The notes: generated by a model not told the origin, from the letters alone. A stretch of DNA of 64,000 bases from Pseudomonadota bacterium (GCA_018241695.1 JAFEDH010000023.1:141895-205894); one strand, 5' to 3'; shown: positions 32,693 to 43,921, numbered from the stretch's first letter. Program-made: numbers and translations.

Positions 32693-33543
32693 TGCAGGGT
32701 GCGTGGTGCCGGCGGAAAGAGTTCATCCACAATGCCGGGTCCGAAACGATATTCGTGATTGCAGATATCGTCCTGGATCACCACGCTACCGTGTTCGGCG
32801 ACGATGCTGGCGATTTCATCCCGACCCAGGCTGCGCAGCATGTCGCGCACCTTGGCTTCATCGCGGGGGCAGTGGTAGCACAGGGTACGGGGCTTGAAAA
32901 GACGTACATCCTCCTCGGCAAAAAGGTGGCCGAGGAGGGTTTCAGGCGGCAGGGCAAGTTCGATGTCGCGCACGGTTTCGGCAAGCCGGGTGACACGGTT
33001 CCAGCCATCCTCGTCCCGCACGGGATGCTCGGGGAGACGTTGCAGGAACAACCCGCAGGCATGTGCCTCGTCCACCGCCAGCCAGAGCGCGGTGGGCTGC
33101 TGTTCCGACTGGCTGAGATAGTGGGAAAGCATGGTGGCGACGGTGTTGCCTTCCATCGGCACGATGCTTTGATAGGGCTGCGGAGTGCCGTGGGTTTGCA
33201 GGGTCAAGACCAGTTGCGCATCACCCAGCAGATCGGTCAGCGTGGCATCGGCAGGGGGAGCCGCCTGTGTTTTGACCATGCCGCGCAGGCGCAGTGATTC
33301 GTCGCAGTCGACCACCAGCAGATTGATGGCGCCGTTGCCACGTATCTGGAAGCTGATGCGCCCCGGGGTTTTGAGATTGCTGCCGATCAATGCGGTGACG
33401 GTAGCCATCTGCCCCAGCAGATCGCGCGCTACGGCCGGGTAATCGCGTCCGGCCTGCATCGATCTCCAGGCCGGCCCGAACTGGACCAGGGTGCCGCGGA
33501 TGGCGAGCTTCTCGAAAATGAAGCGATGGATGGCATCCATCAT
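32689..33543 (-). CDS. hslO: Hsp33-type redox chaperone with altered zinc-binding motif
   Basis: A 284-residue Hsp33 protein: RFIFEKLAIRGTLVQFGPAW near the start, the conserved VDCDESLRLRGMVK, and the C-terminal redox domain. The domain differs from the standard CxC...CxxC: the first motif reads CYHC (C222, C225), and the second reads IQDDICNHEYRF, with only C261, the expected first Cys being D258. Hsp33 normally holds zinc through four cysteines that oxidise to switch on chaperone activity, so this switch may work differently or not at all. The ATG at 33543 overlaps the stop of the Spx-like gene. Confidence 0.88.
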   Translation of the reverse strand: MMDAIHRFIFEKLAIRGTLVQFGPAWRSMQAGRDYPAVARDLLGQMATVTALIGSNLKTPGRISFQIRGNGAINLLVVDCDESLRLRGMVKTQAAPPADATLTDLLGDAQLVLTLQTHGTPQPYQSIVPMEGNTVATMLSHYLSQSEQQPTALWLAVDEAHACGLFLQRLPEHPVRDEDGWNRVTRLAETVRDIELALPPETLLGHLFAEEDVRLFKPRTLCYHCPRDEAKVRDMLRSLGRDEIASIVAEHGSVVIQDDICNHEYRFGPGIVDELFPPAPRTLH

Positions 33544-33884
33544 CGGATGATACGTCCGAAAAGTTCCGGATCGAACCCGACCAGAAGCTGGCCATTGGCC
33601 TCCACCACCGGCCGTTTTATCAGGCTGGGGTTTTCCATCATGAGCATCACCGCAGCATCCTGCGTGGCGACAGCCTGTTGCGCGGGAGAGAGCTTGCGAT
33701 AGGTAGTGCCCTTGCGATTGAGCAGTTTTTCCCAGCCGGCTGTCTCGCACCACGCCGTCAGGCGATCGAGTGGTACGCCAGACTTTTTATAATCGTGAAA
33801 CTGGTAGGGGAGGGATCGTTCTTCGCACCACGAGAATGCCTTTTTCATGGTGTCGCAATTCTTGATACCGTAGAGCTTGATCAT
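33540..33884 (-). CDS. ArsC/Spx-family (YffB-type) thiol reductase-like protein
   Basis: A 114-residue thioredoxin-fold protein starting MIKLYGIKNCDTMKKA with the catalytic Cys at residue 10, followed by FHDYKKSGVP, LLNRKGTTYRKL and NPSLIKRPVVEANGQLLVGF, the sequence pattern of the YffB/ArsC-like subgroup. Its role is probably glutathione-dependent thiol-disulfide chemistry; arsenate reduction is not implied. The start at 33884 matches family N-termini; the longer upstream frame is not conserved-looking. It heads the hslO/spermidine-synthase-like operon. Confidence 0.87.
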   Translation of the reverse strand: MIKLYGIKNCDTMKKAFSWCEERSLPYQFHDYKKSGVPLDRLTAWCETAGWEKLLNRKGTTYRKLSPAQQAVATQDAAVMLMMENPSLIKRPVVEANGQLLVGFDPELFGRIIR

Positions 33885-34091
33885 TTGATGAATGTCCGGA
33901 TGCAGTGGAACGGAAATTGGGCTGAAAAGTGGTGACAGATAGGTAGACGGAAATTGATCCCTGATCGGAGATGCAGGGTACCGCAATGACCGCATCGGCG
34001 CTGCTGCCTCCGTGCTGCAAAGATCGACCGCAGGCGCCGCCGCAACGTTCTTTACCCCGAAAGCCGCTCCCAAAGGGGTTTTGCTACAGAT

Positions 34092-36389
34092 TCAACGCTG
34101 GAGCTTGGCAAATGCAGCCGCCATGGTGCCCTGCATGCGGTTTTCCGGTGAATGCACGGAACGATTGTGCGCGGATTTGCGGGCAGCGCCGTCAGACGAT
34201 GGCGATAACCTGCGTGGTTCCGCTGTATCTTTCAGGCGCATGGTGAGCGCGACGCGCTTGCGGGCCATGTCCACCTCCTGCACTTTCACCTTGACCACAT
34301 CCCCTGCCTTCACCACGGTGTGTGGATCCCGGACGAATTTTTCGGACAGTGCGGAGATGTGCACCAGGCCGTCCTGATGTACGCCGATATCGACGAAGGC
34401 GCCGAAGTTGGTGACGTTGGTGACCGTGCCTTCCAGAATCATGCCGGGCTGCAGATCCTTCAGATTTTCGATGCCTTCCCTGAAGGTGGCAGTCCTGAAT
34501 TCCGGGCGCGGGTCCCGGCCGGGTTTTTCCAGTTCCTTGAGAATGTCGAGAACGGTGGGCAGGCCGAACTGATCATCGGCATACCTGGCCGGGTCGAGGC
34601 GGTTCAGGCTGCCACCCCTGGTAACGTCGGCAAGAATGCGTGCCGCAAGCGGATAGGCCTCGGGATGCACTGAGGAGGCATCCAGCGGATCGTCGCCGTT
34701 GCGGATACGCAGAAAGCCGGCGGCCTGTTCGAAGGTCTTGTCACCCAGACGGGGCACCTCCCGGAGCTGCCGGCGCGATCTGAACGCCCCATGCTGGTCG
34801 CGGTGTGCGACGATGTTGGCCGCAAGCGTTGTGGTGAGGCCGGAGATCCGGGTCAGCAGCGGCACCGAGGCGGTATTGACGTCCACACCCACCGAGTTCA
34901 CACAATCCTCGACCACGGCATCGAGCGATCTGGCCAGCCTCGATTGATTGACATCGTGCTGGTACTGGCCGACCCCGATGCTCTTGGGATCGATCTTGAC
35001 CAGTTCGGCGAGCGGATCCTGCAGGCGGCGGGCGATGGAGACGGCGCCGCGCAGGCTGACATCGAGGGCCGGAAATTCCCTTGCCGCCAGTTCGGATGCC
35101 GAATAGACCGAGGCGCCTGCTTCGGAGACGACGACTTTGTTCAGATTCAGATCGGGGTGGCGTTTCATCAGATCGCCGACCAGTTTGTCGGTCTCGCGGC
35201 TGGCGGTGCCATTGCCGATGGCGATCAGTTCGACATCGTGCTTCTGGCAAAGCTGCCGCAGTGCGGCGAGCGAGCCTTCCCAATCGCGGCGTGGTTCGTG
35301 TGGATAAAGCGTTTCGGAGGCGAGCAGCTTCCCGGTGCTGTCCACCACGGCCACCTTGCAGCCGGTGCGGATGCCGGGATCGAGGCCGAGCGTGGCGCGG
35401 GGACCGGCGGGCGCGGCAAGCAGGAGATCATGCAGATTGCGGGCAAAGACGCGGATGGCTTCTTCCTCGGCCCGCTCCCGCAAATGGTTGATCAGTTCCA
35501 GTTCGAGGTGCAAGGAGAGCTTGACCATCCAGGTCCAGCGCGCCGTTTCCAGCAGCCATCGATCGGCGGGGCGGCTCTGGTCTTCGATGCCGAAATGTCT
35601 GGCCACCATCGTTTCGCAGGGGGATGAGCGGGGAGGATCCTGGAGCTCGGGGTCGGTCTTGAGCGCCAGGCGCAGGATGCCTTCGTTGCGGCCCCGTAGC
35701 AGGGCCAGCGCACGGTGAGAGGGCATGTCGCGGACGCTTTCCTTGAATTCGAACCAGTCCCGGAACTTGGCGCCTTCCTCCTCCTTGCCTGCCACCACGG
35801 CGGAGACCACGAGACCATGGTCGCTGAGGTGGGTGCGCAATTTTTCCAGCAGGGTGGCGTCTTCCGCGAAGCGTTCCATGAGGATCTGGCGGGCACCATC
35901 GAGCGCGACCTTGACATCCGGCACATGTTTTTCTGCCGGCTCGGTAGCGGTGTTGAGGTATCGCACCGCTTCGGTGTTCGGATCAAGCGTCGGGTCTGCC
36001 ATGAGGGACTCGGCCAGGGGTTCCAGACCGGCTTCTCTGGCGATCTGGGCCTTGGTGCGGCGTCTGGGCTTGTAGGGCAGGTAGAGGTCTTCCAGGCGTT
36101 GCTTGGTGTCGGCGTTCTCCACTTCCATTTTGAGGGCAGGAGTGAGCTTGCCCTGTTCCTCTATCGAGGCGAGAACAGCCGTACGGCGCTCTTCGAGCTC
36201 TCGCAGATAGCCGAGCCGCTCTTCCAGCGTGCGTAGCTGGGTATCGTCCAGGGTGCCGGTGGCTTCTTTCCGATAGCGGGCGATGAAGGGTACTGTGGCG
36301 CCTTCATCGAGCAGCCGGATGGCGGCAAGGACTTGCTGGGGGCGCACGCCGAGTGCTTCGGCGATACGGTTTTCAATGGGAGGAAGCAT
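34092..36389 (-). CDS. tex: Tex-family RNA-binding transcription accessory protein
   Basis: A 765-residue Tex protein: N-terminal helix-turn-helix and helical part with [18 protein letters not shown] (about residues 32-49), [24 protein letters not shown], a YqgF-like RNase-H-fold part with [17 protein letters not shown], a helix-hairpin-helix region ([14 protein letters not shown]), and a C-terminal S1 domain ([26 protein letters not shown]). Tex binds RNA and affects transcription and elongation-complex recycling. The start at 36389 (MLPPIENRI) was chosen by comparison with family N-termini. Confidence 0.94.
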   Translation of the reverse strand: MLPPIENRIAEALGVRPQQVLAAIRLLDEGATVPFIARYRKEATGTLDDTQLRTLEERLGYLRELEERRTAVLASIEEQGKLTPALKMEVENADTKQRLEDLYLPYKPRRRTKAQIAREAGLEPLAESLMADPTLDPNTEAVRYLNTATEPAEKHVPDVKVALDGARQILMERFAEDATLLEKLRTHLSDHGLVVSAVVAGKEEEGAKFRDWFEFKESVRDMPSHRALALLRGRNEGILRLALKTDPELQDPPRSSPCETMVARHFGIEDQSRPADRWLLETARWTWMVKLSLHLELELINHLRERAEEEAIRVFARNLHDLLLAAPAGPRATLGLDPGIRTGCKVAVVDSTGKLLASETLYPHEPRRDWEGSLAALRQLCQKHDVELIAIGNGTASRETDKLVGDLMKRHPDLNLNKVVVSEAGASVYSASELAAREFPALDVSLRGAVSIARRLQDPLAELVKIDPKSIGVGQYQHDVNQSRLARSLDAVVEDCVNSVGVDVNTASVPLLTRISGLTTTLAANIVAHRDQHGAFRSRRQLREVPRLGDKTFEQAAGFLRIRNGDDPLDASSVHPEAYPLAARILADVTRGGSLNRLDPARYADDQFGLPTVLDILKELEKPGRDPRPEFRTATFREGIENLKDLQPGMILEGTVTNVTNFGAFVDIGVHQDGLVHISALSEKFVRDPHTVVKAGDVVKVKVQEVDMARKRVALTMRLKDTAEPRRLSPSSDGAARKSAHNRSVHSPENRMQGTMAAAFAKLQR

Positions 36390-36561
36390 AAGGATGTTTG
36401 GATATTTCCGGTGTGACGCTGGTGCGGACGACAATTGGCTGGCAGCGGGCATGAGGCAGTGACAATATCCGTTCCAGGAACGGAGGGGGCGAAGGTTACA
36501 CGCTTGCCGTTGTTGTGGCAGTCACCGCAACAGGAGGTGGAGTGAAACGGATCAGCGCAGA

Positions 36562-37440
36562 TCAGCTTTCTGCGGCGATGATGGCAGTGGCTTCCGGGAG
36601 CAGTTTGTCAATATCGCCGGTGGTCAGGCCGAGCTGTTGCAGGCACAGCGCGCCCAGTTTTGTCCATTCTTCGGTGTGGCACAGACCGGTGATTCGCTGG
36701 ATCAGGTATTCAGCCAGCTGGGCATGGGCGATCAGGCCCCGGCTGATGATCGGCAGCGTGGATGAGTCCGATCCCAGCTGGGTGGCATCGTGGTGATTGC
36801 GCAGGGCGAGGCAAATTTCTTCGGGCAGCCACCAGCTTTGCGCCAGCAGGCAGCTGACGATGGCGTGATTGGTGGGAATCGCTTCTTCCTCGATGGCGGT
36901 GAAACTTTTTTCCTGGCACTGGTTGGCCCGTTGCAGCAGCGCTGGATAGGACGGGAAGCGCTTGATCAGGATCGGAATGCCACAGTCGCGGAACAGGCCA
37001 AAGGTATAGGCATCCTCGGGAGGTACCCGGATGTTCCCCTGGCTGTGCTGGGTGAGCCAGCCACTGATCCGGGCGATGCAGGCCGAGGAATCCCAGAAAC
37101 GCTCGAGTTGGGGAGTGGGCGGGAAAGCCTCCCTGAGTGAAAGTCCGGCAATGGCCCGGCTGGCGATGTCGAGTCCCAGCAGCAGCAGGGCTTCCTGTAC
37201 CGAGCGTACATGGCGCCGGGTACCGAAATACGGGGAATTTGCAGTCTTGATGAGCCCCGCGCCCAGACTGACGTCCGCGCTGATGATGGCGGTAAGACGC
37301 TTGAAATCGGGAGCTTCGCGATGCATTTCATCAGTGATTTTTTCCAGTACCCGCGGGCGGGGTGGGATATCGATGTCACGAATCGAGGCGGCAAGCAGAT
37401 CACCAAGCGGGGCGACCTTGGAAATATCCGGAGCAATCAT
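36562..37440 (-). CDS. HDOD-domain signalling protein
   Basis: A 292-residue HDOD protein: IPPRPRVLEKITDEM early, then the HDOD core ADVSLGAGLIKTANSPYFG, EALLLLGLDIASRAIAGLSL, FGLFRDCGIPIL and IPTNHAIVSCLLAQSWWLPEEICLALRNHHD (about residues 188-218). The His/Asp motif of true HD phosphodiesterases is degenerate, as usual in HDOD. The start overlaps the stop of a GGDEF-EAL gene (ATGA), so both probably act in one c-di-GMP-related pathway. Confidence 0.88.
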   Translation of the reverse strand: MIAPDISKVAPLGDLLAASIRDIDIPPRPRVLEKITDEMHREAPDFKRLTAIISADVSLGAGLIKTANSPYFGTRRHVRSVQEALLLLGLDIASRAIAGLSLREAFPPTPQLERFWDSSACIARISGWLTQHSQGNIRVPPEDAYTFGLFRDCGIPILIKRFPSYPALLQRANQCQEKSFTAIEEEAIPTNHAIVSCLLAQSWWLPEEICLALRNHHDATQLGSDSSTLPIISRGLIAHAQLAEYLIQRITGLCHTEEWTKLGALCLQQLGLTTGDIDKLLPEATAIIAAES

Positions 37441-38732
37441 GGCACCTCCCTCGCAGCGAGCCAGGCCTGGAGTGCTTCCTCGTCCATGGGGCGGGCGTGG
37501 TAATAGCCCTGGACCGCATCGACTCCGGCATCCCAGAGCGTTTCGAGCTGTTCACGGGTTTCAACCCCTTCAGCAATTACCGTCATGCCCAGTTCCCGGC
37601 CTAGCTGGATCATGGCGCGTACCACCGAAAGCGCACGCTGGTCCTGGGGCAACATCTTGACGAAGGCCCGATCCAGTTTGAGCTTTGTGGCTGGAATATC
37701 CTTCAGATTGGCAAGACAGGAATAGCCGGTTCCAAAATCGTCAATGGCGAGTCCCACGCCGCACGCACGGGCGTTACGCAGGTTGTTCTGGACATCGTCG
37801 GAAATATCCATGAACAGGGATTCGGTGAGTTCGAGTTCGATCAGGTCCGGGCTGACATTGGCGCAGATCAATGCACCATGCAGCGCCTGGGAAAATTTCG
37901 GGTCGACGAGCTGTGCGCGAGAGACATTGATTGCAACCTTGCAGCGCAGGCCGGCAAGCTGAAGCCGGCGGGCGTGGCTGGCGCCCTGCAACAGGCTCCA
38001 TTCACCCAGCCGTATCACCAGGCCGGTTTTTTCCGCGACAGGAATGAAACGGGCTGGAGGAATTTCCTCGTCATCGGCGGCACAGCGCATCAGGGCCTCG
38101 ATGGCTTCGATGCTGCCGTCGGCGCGCAGGATGGGCTGGTAGTGCAGACGCAACCCACCGGATTCGAGGGCGGTATGGAGCTTGTTTTCGATGGCCAGTT
38201 CCTCCCGCGCAAGGAGAATCCCCAGGCGGCCGGGGATGGGTTCATCTCCAGAAAAGACGATACGGTTTCCGCCCTGGCGCTTGGCTTCCATCATGGCGCG
38301 ATCAGTGCGCTCAATGAAGGCGAAAGGATCTTCTCCGTTTTCGAGGATGGCGATGCCGATACTGGCTGTTGGGTGCAGCTGCATTTCGCCCAGATGGAGA
38401 GGAAGTTCGATGACCCTCTGGATTTCATGGGCCAGTTCGTCCACCTGGTGGCGATTCAGGCCGGGGGCAATGCAGACGAATTCATCCCCTCCCATTCGGG
38501 AGAGTTCGGCACGACCATGCACCCGGTCCCGGATGCGTTCCGCCATCTGCAAAATGACCTGATCGCCACCCAGATGACCGAAGGATTCGTTGATCTGGCG
38601 AAAACGGTCAAGATCCACCCAAAGGGCGGCCAGCGGTTTGCCGGTACTTTTGGCCCAGGCCGCCAGCTTGACCACCAGTTGCAGGCACCCGTTGCGATCA
38701 AGAAAGCCTGTGACGGAGTCGTTGCCGACCAT
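37437..38732 (-). CDS. GGDEF-EAL dual-domain c-di-GMP protein
   Basis: A 431-residue protein that starts directly at the GGDEF domain (DSVTGFLDRNG at residues 5-15) with no sensory N-terminus. GGDEF is intact (SRMGGDEFVCIA, about residue 82). The EAL domain has EALMR in place (about residue 214), then NVSRAQL, ELTESLFM, DDFGTGYSCL, KLDRAF and AEGVET, i.e. the metal and catalytic residues expected of an active phosphodiesterase. Both synthesis and breakdown of c-di-GMP are possible. It is the first gene of a pair with HDOD. I see no in-frame upstream start that would extend it. Confidence 0.9.
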   Translation of the reverse strand: MVGNDSVTGFLDRNGCLQLVVKLAAWAKSTGKPLAALWVDLDRFRQINESFGHLGGDQVILQMAERIRDRVHGRAELSRMGGDEFVCIAPGLNRHQVDELAHEIQRVIELPLHLGEMQLHPTASIGIAILENGEDPFAFIERTDRAMMEAKRQGGNRIVFSGDEPIPGRLGILLAREELAIENKLHTALESGGLRLHYQPILRADGSIEAIEALMRCAADDEEIPPARFIPVAEKTGLVIRLGEWSLLQGASHARRLQLAGLRCKVAINVSRAQLVDPKFSQALHGALICANVSPDLIELELTESLFMDISDDVQNNLRNARACGVGLAIDDFGTGYSCLANLKDIPATKLKLDRAFVKMLPQDQRALSVVRAMIQLGRELGMTVIAEGVETREQLETLWDAGVDAVQGYYHARPMDEEALQAWLAAREVP

Positions 38733-38868
38733 TGGTGTGGGGCGGGTAGCCCGGAGGGTTGCTGATGTCCTAAAGAATATTACTAAATATATACTGTAGG
38801 TGAATGAAATATTGAGGGATTTCCACGCCTACTTCCTTGTCTTGTCTCCACTACGGACTTAATTCGAC

Positions 38869-39738
38869 TCAGTTCAATGTCCGCGACAGCGCGGTGCGGA
38901 ATTCCCGAACCAGGCCCAGATGGGCCTCCTGGCCGGCGAGCAGGTTGAATAGATCGATCATGGCGCGGCGTCCGGCTTCCTCACCCCACTGGCGGTCGAG
39001 GCGGACGATCTCCAGCAGTTGGGTCAGCGCTTCTCGGTAATTGCCACGTGCCGCCAGTGCTTTGGCCAGTTCCTCGCGCGCGGCAAAGTCCCTCGGGTCA
39101 GCGCCGATACGCGCTTCCAGCGGGGCCGTATCGGCGCTGGCGGCACCGCTGTCGATCAGGGTGAGACGGGCCTGGAGCGATTCCAGGCGGGTCTTGTCAC
39201 TTGCCGTGGGGGCGAGTGCAGCGATGATCTGCCGCGCATCTTCCAGCTCGCCGGTTTCGAGGCAGAGATCAGCCAGTTCGAGATAGGCCGCTTCATCCTT
39301 ATTGTCGGCTGCAACGGCCTGGGTCAGCAGCTGGCGGGCGGCGGCGTTGTCGCCGGCGACACGGGCTTCTCTGGCGGCCTCGAGCAGGGGGTTGCCTCCG
39401 GCCGGGGGCAGCAATGCATCGAGAAAGGCGCGAATTTGTGATTCGGGCAGGGCACCGGTGAATTCGTCGACCAGTCGCCCCTGGAACACGACCTTGACGC
39501 TGGGGATGCTGCGTACCCCGAACTGGGCGGCCAGTTCCTGGTTTTCATCGGCGTTGACCTTGGCCAGGGTGAAACGGCCATCATATTCACCCGCGAGTTT
39601 TTCCAGAATGGGGCCGAGAGTGCGGCAGGGACCGCACCATTCCGCCCAGAAATCAACCAGCACCGGAGCCTGAAACGAGGCATCGATGACTTTTTCCTTG
39701 AAATTGTCGGGATTGATGTCGTGAATGTGAATGCTCAT
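38869..39738 (-). CDS. cnoX: Thioredoxin-TPR chaperedoxin, CnoX/YbbN-like
   Basis: A 289-residue protein with an N-terminal thioredoxin domain (about 1-110), active site AEWCGPCRT (C35, C38), then tetratricopeptide-like helical repeats to the end (NNAARQLLTQAVA-type units, ARGNYREALTQLLEIV). CnoX-type proteins hold and protect clients from oxidation and pass them to GroEL/DnaK. Unlike E. coli YbbN, whose site is not a WCGPC, this one has a complete redox CXXC. It is divergent from purL. Confidence 0.88.
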   Translation of the reverse strand: MSIHIHDINPDNFKEKVIDASFQAPVLVDFWAEWCGPCRTLGPILEKLAGEYDGRFTLAKVNADENQELAAQFGVRSIPSVKVVFQGRLVDEFTGALPESQIRAFLDALLPPAGGNPLLEAAREARVAGDNAAARQLLTQAVAADNKDEAAYLELADLCLETGELEDARQIIAALAPTASDKTRLESLQARLTLIDSGAASADTAPLEARIGADPRDFAAREELAKALAARGNYREALTQLLEIVRLDRQWGEEAGRRAMIDLFNLLAGQEAHLGLVREFRTALSRTLN

Positions 39739-39853
39739 GGGGAATCCTGTGTTCTGGTTTTGGCGGGCAGCATATTAAATGGGGTTGCATTCTTCCATTG
39801 CAAGCCCGGCACCTTCCGCAGCCGGTCTGCAACGGGTGAGGTGAACGGACAGG

Positions 39854-39859
39854 TATAAT
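39854..39859 (+). promoter_or_regulatory. Probable -10 element of the purL promoter
   Basis: A consensus TATAAT lies 43 bases before the purL ATG in the 164-base divergent gap with cnoX. No strong -35 is evident, and no clear PurR-type palindrome was found. Confidence 0.5.
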
Positions 39860-39902
39860 TTTCTCCTGTTTCTCCGCCATTCCCGCCCATTCCCCTCCCG
39901 TC

Positions 39903-42900
39903 ATGGCTGAAATTCTTTCCCTGCGCGGCGCTGCCGCTTTTTCCGTTTCCCGCCTCGCCCGTCTGCGTGACCAGGTACGCTCTGTGGCCCCGGGATTGTC
40001 TGGCCTGACGGCCGAGTACTGGTATTTTGTGGATCTGGCGGTTCCGCTGGGGGATGCGGAATTTTCCCGCCTCAAGGAGTTGCTCGGCATTTCGGCTACT
40101 CCGCCAGCGCAACCGGTCGGTGAGCTTGTGCTGGTGACGCCGCGCCTTGGCACGATCTCTCCCTGGGCCTCGAAGGCAACCGATATCGCCCGCAATTGTG
40201 GCTTCAATGCCGTTCTGCGTATCGAGCGTGGCATCGCCTATCACGTTTCCGGCAAGAAGCTCGACCAGGCCATGGTGGCAGCCAGGCTCCATGACCGGAT
40301 GACGGAATCCGTGCTTGGCAGCCTGGAGGAAGCGGCAGCCCTTTTCCGCCATGTGGAACCCCAGCCCCTGTCCACCGTGGATGTGGTGGGGCAGGGACGC
40401 GTGGCACTGGAGGTTGCCAATCACGGGTTGGGTCTGGCTTTGTCCGAAGACGAGATCGACTATCTGGTGGAAAACTTCACCAGACTGGGCCGTAACCCTA
40501 CCGACGTCGAACTGATGATGTTCGCCCAGGCCAATTCCGAACATTGTCGCCACAAGATTTTCAACGCCACCTGGACGGTGGATGGCGAAGATCAGACACA
40601 TTCGCTGTTCGGCATGATCCGCGAGACGCACAAGGCTCATCCGGAAGGTACGGTAGTCGCCTACTCGGACAATGCATCGGTAGTGGAGGGCGCGACAATC
40701 CGCCGTTTCTACCCCGATGCTGCGGGTACGTATCGATTCACCGAGGAAGAGACACATATCCTCGCCAAGGTGGAAACACACAATCATCCAACCGCGATTT
40801 CCCCCTTTCCGGGCGCAGCCACCGGTTCCGGCGGTGAGATTCGCGATGAAGGCGCGACGGGGCGTGGTTCCAGGCCCAAGGCCGGCCTGTGTGGTTTTTC
40901 CGTGTCCGACCTCAACATTCCGGGCTTTGTCCAGCCTTGGGAATCGCAGTACGGCAAGCCGGATCGCATCGCTTCGGCCCTGGACATCATGATCGAGGGT
41001 CCCATTGGTGCCGCAGCTTTCAACAATGAATTCGGCCGTCCCAATCTGACCGGTTATTTCCGTACCTTCGAACAGTCCTTCGAGGATGAGGTGCGCGGCT
41101 ACCACAAGCCCATCATGATCGCCGGCGGGGTGGGCAATATCGCCGCCCGCGACTGTTTCAAGGAAAAGTTTCCCGCCGGTACGCTGCTGATCCAGCTCGG
41201 TGGCCCCGGCATGCTGATCGGGCTGGGGGGTGGCGCGGCTTCATCCATGGCCACCGGTACCAATACCGCCGATCTGGATTTTGCCTCCGTGCAGCGCGGC
41301 AACCCGGAAATCCAGCGTCGCGCCCAGGAGGTCATTGATCGCTGCTGGCAGATGGGGGAGAAGAATCCCATCCTCGCTATCCACGATGTAGGCGCCGGCG
41401 GCATCTCCAATGCCATGCCGGAGCTGGCCGACGGCGCTGGCCGCGGCGCCCGGTTCGATCTGCGCGCCGTGCCTTCGGAAGAGCCGGGCATGAGCCCGCG
41501 CGAGATATGGTGCAACGAGGCCCAGGAGCGCTACGTCCTCGCCATCGCCCCCGACCGTCTGGCCGAGTTCCGTGCATTCTGCGAGCGGGAGCGCTGCCCC
41601 TTCGCCGTGCTGGGCGAAGCCACCGAGGAAACCCGGCTCACGGTCAGGGACGATCATTTCGGCAACAAGCCGGTGGATATGCCCATGGAAGTGTTGCTGG
41701 GCAAGCCGCCCCGCGTGCATCGCACCGCCACCCGCCGCAAGCCGGAGCCGCAGTCCCTGGCGGTGGAGTCCATCGATCTCAAGGAAGCTGCCTGGCGTGT
41801 GCTGCGATTGCCCAGCGTGGCCTCGAAGAGTTTTCTCATCACCATCGGTGATCGCAGTGTGGGCGGCATGACAGCCCGTGACCAGTTTGTCGGCCCCTGG
41901 CAAACACCCGTGGCCGATGTGGCCGTGACCACCATGGGCTTTGACACCTTCCGTGGCGAAGCCTTTGCCATGGGGGAACGAACACCGGTCGCGCTGCTCG
42001 ACGGTCCTGCTTCCGGCCGCATGGCGGTAGGTGAGGCGATCACCAATATCGCCGCCGCCGATATCGGCACCCTGGGGGATATCAAGCTCTCCGCCAACTG
42101 GATGGCCGCCGCCGGCCATGGCCACGAGGACGCTGTCCTTTTCGACACCGTCAAGGCTGTGGGCCTGGAGTTTTGTCCCGGATTGGGCATCTCCATTCCC
42201 GTGGGCAAGGATTCCCTGTCCATGCGCACCCGCTGGGAGGAACAGGGTGCGCAGAAGCAGGTTACGGCACCCCTGTCCCTGATCGTCACCGCCTTCGCCC
42301 CGGTCAGGGACGTGCGCCGCACTCTTACACCCCAGCTGCAGGACGACAAGATCGTCGGTGAAACCGAGCTGCTGCTGATCGATTTGGGAGAGGGCCGCAA
42401 CCGCCTGGGGGGATCGGCCCTGTCACAGGTCTATGGCGTCTCCGGTACCGAAGCACCTGATATCGCTGCCGACAACCTCAAGGCCTTCTTCGCCGCGATC
42501 CGGCGTTTGCGCCATGAAGACAGGATCCTGGCCTATCACGACCGCTCCGATGGTGGCCTGTTCGCCGCCGTTTGTGAAATGGCTTTCGCGTCCCGCATCG
42601 GCGTTTCCCTGAATCTGGACGCGCTTTGCTACGACCCTTTGATGAATGATGTCGACGGCATCGAGCGTGCGGCAAAGCTGCTCGATGGCCGCATTCAGGA
42701 CCGCCTGCTCACCGCCTTGTTCAACGAGGAACTGGGCGCGGTACTGCAGATCCGCCGCGAAGACCGCAGCCATGTCATGCAGGCGCTGCGTGATGCCGGC
42801 CTGGGGCGTCATAGCCATTTGATCGGCACCACCAACCCGTTTGGCGAAGTGCGCGTCTGGCGCAATGCCAAGCGGGCTTTTGTCGCTCCCGTCACGGAGC

Positions 42901-43820
42901 TCTTGCAGGCATGGAGTGAAACCGGATTTCAGATCGCCTGCCTGCGTGATGATCCGGTTTGCGCGCAGGAGGAGTTCGACCGTCTGGCGGCGTCCGATGA
43001 TCCCGGCCTTTCGTTTCACGTGCCCTTCATGCCGGTCGCCCCCTTCATTGGCAGTGGTACCCGGCCGCGCGTGGCCGTATTGCGCGAGCAGGGTGTCAAT
43101 GGCCACGTGGAGATGGCTGCGGCTTTTGATCGTGCAGGGTTTGACGCAGTGGATGTGCACATGTCTGATCTGCAGGCGGGGCGTGTGTGGCTTGACGATT
43201 TCAAGGGTTTTGTCGCTTGCGGCGGCTTTTCCTATGGTGATGTGCTGGGCGCCGGACAGGGCTGGGCCAAATCCATTCTCTTCAACAGTCTCCTGCATGA
43301 CCAGTTCGCCACTTTCTTCCAGCGCGCGGACAGTTTCGCCCTGGGGGTATGCAACGGCTGCCAGATGATGAGCCATCTGACAGCCATCATTCCCGGCGCA
43401 CAGGCCTGGCCCGCCTTCCATCGCAATCGCAGCGAACAGTTCGAAGCCCGTCTGACCATGGTGGAAATCACCGAATCCCCCTCGTTGTTCACCACCGGCA
43501 TGGCCGGGGCGCGGTTGCCCATCGTGGTGTCGCACGGTGAGGGCAAGGCGGTATTTGACAACGACCCGGCTCAAGCGCACACCGTATTGCGCTACATCGA
43601 CAACCAGGGAAACGTGGCCTCTACCTACCCCGCGAATCCGAACGGTTCTGCTCAGGGGATTACCGGAGTAACGACACAGGATGGTCGTTTCACCATCATG
43701 ATGCCGCATCCGGAACGCATCATCCGCACGGTGCAGATGTCCTGGGCCGACCCTGCCTGGCGCGAAGATGAAAGTCCCTGGATGGGCCTTTTCCGCAATG
43801 CCCGCAAATGGGTCGGCTGA
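39903..43820 (+). CDS. purL: Phosphoribosylformylglycinamidine synthase (single-chain)
   Basis: A 1305-residue long-type PurL. N-terminal PurS-like part, then [18 protein letters not shown] (about residues 208-225), [33 protein letters not shown] (about 290-322), the second AIRS-type half with [21 protein letters not shown], and the C-terminal glutaminase with the nucleophile in GVCNGCQMM (about residue 1150) and HGEGK/PHPERI. It makes FGAM from FGAR in purine synthesis. The length is normal for the proteobacterial fused form. Confidence 0.97.
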   Translation: MAEILSLRGAAAFSVSRLARLRDQVRSVAPGLSGLTAEYWYFVDLAVPLGDAEFSRLKELLGISATPPAQPVGELVLVTPRLGTISPWASKATDIARNCGFNAVLRIERGIAYHVSGKKLDQAMVAARLHDRMTESVLGSLEEAAALFRHVEPQPLSTVDVVGQGRVALEVANHGLGLALSEDEIDYLVENFTRLGRNPTDVELMMFAQANSEHCRHKIFNATWTVDGEDQTHSLFGMIRETHKAHPEGTVVAYSDNASVVEGATIRRFYPDAAGTYRFTEEETHILAKVETHNHPTAISPFPGAATGSGGEIRDEGATGRGSRPKAGLCGFSVSDLNIPGFVQPWESQYGKPDRIASALDIMIEGPIGAAAFNNEFGRPNLTGYFRTFEQSFEDEVRGYHKPIMIAGGVGNIAARDCFKEKFPAGTLLIQLGGPGMLIGLGGGAASSMATGTNTADLDFASVQRGNPEIQRRAQEVIDRCWQMGEKNPILAIHDVGAGGISNAMPELADGAGRGARFDLRAVPSEEPGMSPREIWCNEAQERYVLAIAPDRLAEFRAFCERERCPFAVLGEATEETRLTVRDDHFGNKPVDMPMEVLLGKPPRVHRTATRRKPEPQSLAVESIDLKEAAWRVLRLPSVASKSFLITIGDRSVGGMTARDQFVGPWQTPVADVAVTTMGFDTFRGEAFAMGERTPVALLDGPASGRMAVGEAITNIAAADIGTLGDIKLSANWMAAAGHGHEDAVLFDTVKAVGLEFCPGLGISIPVGKDSLSMRTRWEEQGAQKQVTAPLSLIVTAFAPVRDVRRTLTPQLQDDKIVGETELLLIDLGEGRNRLGGSALSQVYGVSGTEAPDIAADNLKAFFAAIRRLRHEDRILAYHDRSDGGLFAAVCEMAFASRIGVSLNLDALCYDPLMNDVDGIERAAKLLDGRIQDRLLTALFNEELGAVLQIRREDRSHVMQALRDAGLGRHSHLIGTTNPFGEVRVWRNAKRAFVAPVTELLQAWSETGFQIACLRDDPVCAQEEFDRLAASDDPGLSFHVPFMPVAPFIGSGTRPRVAVLREQGVNGHVEMAAAFDRAGFDAVDVHMSDLQAGRVWLDDFKGFVACGGFSYGDVLGAGQGWAKSILFNSLLHDQFATFFQRADSFALGVCNGCQMMSHLTAIIPGAQAWPAFHRNRSEQFEARLTMVEITESPSLFTTGMAGARLPIVVSHGEGKAVFDNDPAQAHTVLRYIDNQGNVASTYPANPNGSAQGITGVTTQDGRFTIMMPHPERIIRTVQMSWADPAWREDESPWMGLFRNARKWVG

Positions 43821-43844
43821 TGGAGGTTTCCAGACTGGTTCCGG

Positions 43845-43873
43845 CCGTATCCCGCTTTCCGGGCGGGATACGG
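43845..43873. repeat. Long perfect hairpin between purL and lepA
   Basis: CCGTATCCCGC (43845-43855) pairs perfectly with GCGGGATACGG (43863-43873) around a 7-base loop. No T-run follows, so it is not an ordinary terminator. It may be an extragenic palindrome, an mRNA-stabilising element or a binding site. Confidence 0.6.
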
Positions 43874-43921
43874 TGGGTCCGCATCGTTTCCGCTAGAATC
43901 CGCCCACTTCGCTAGCCTTGC

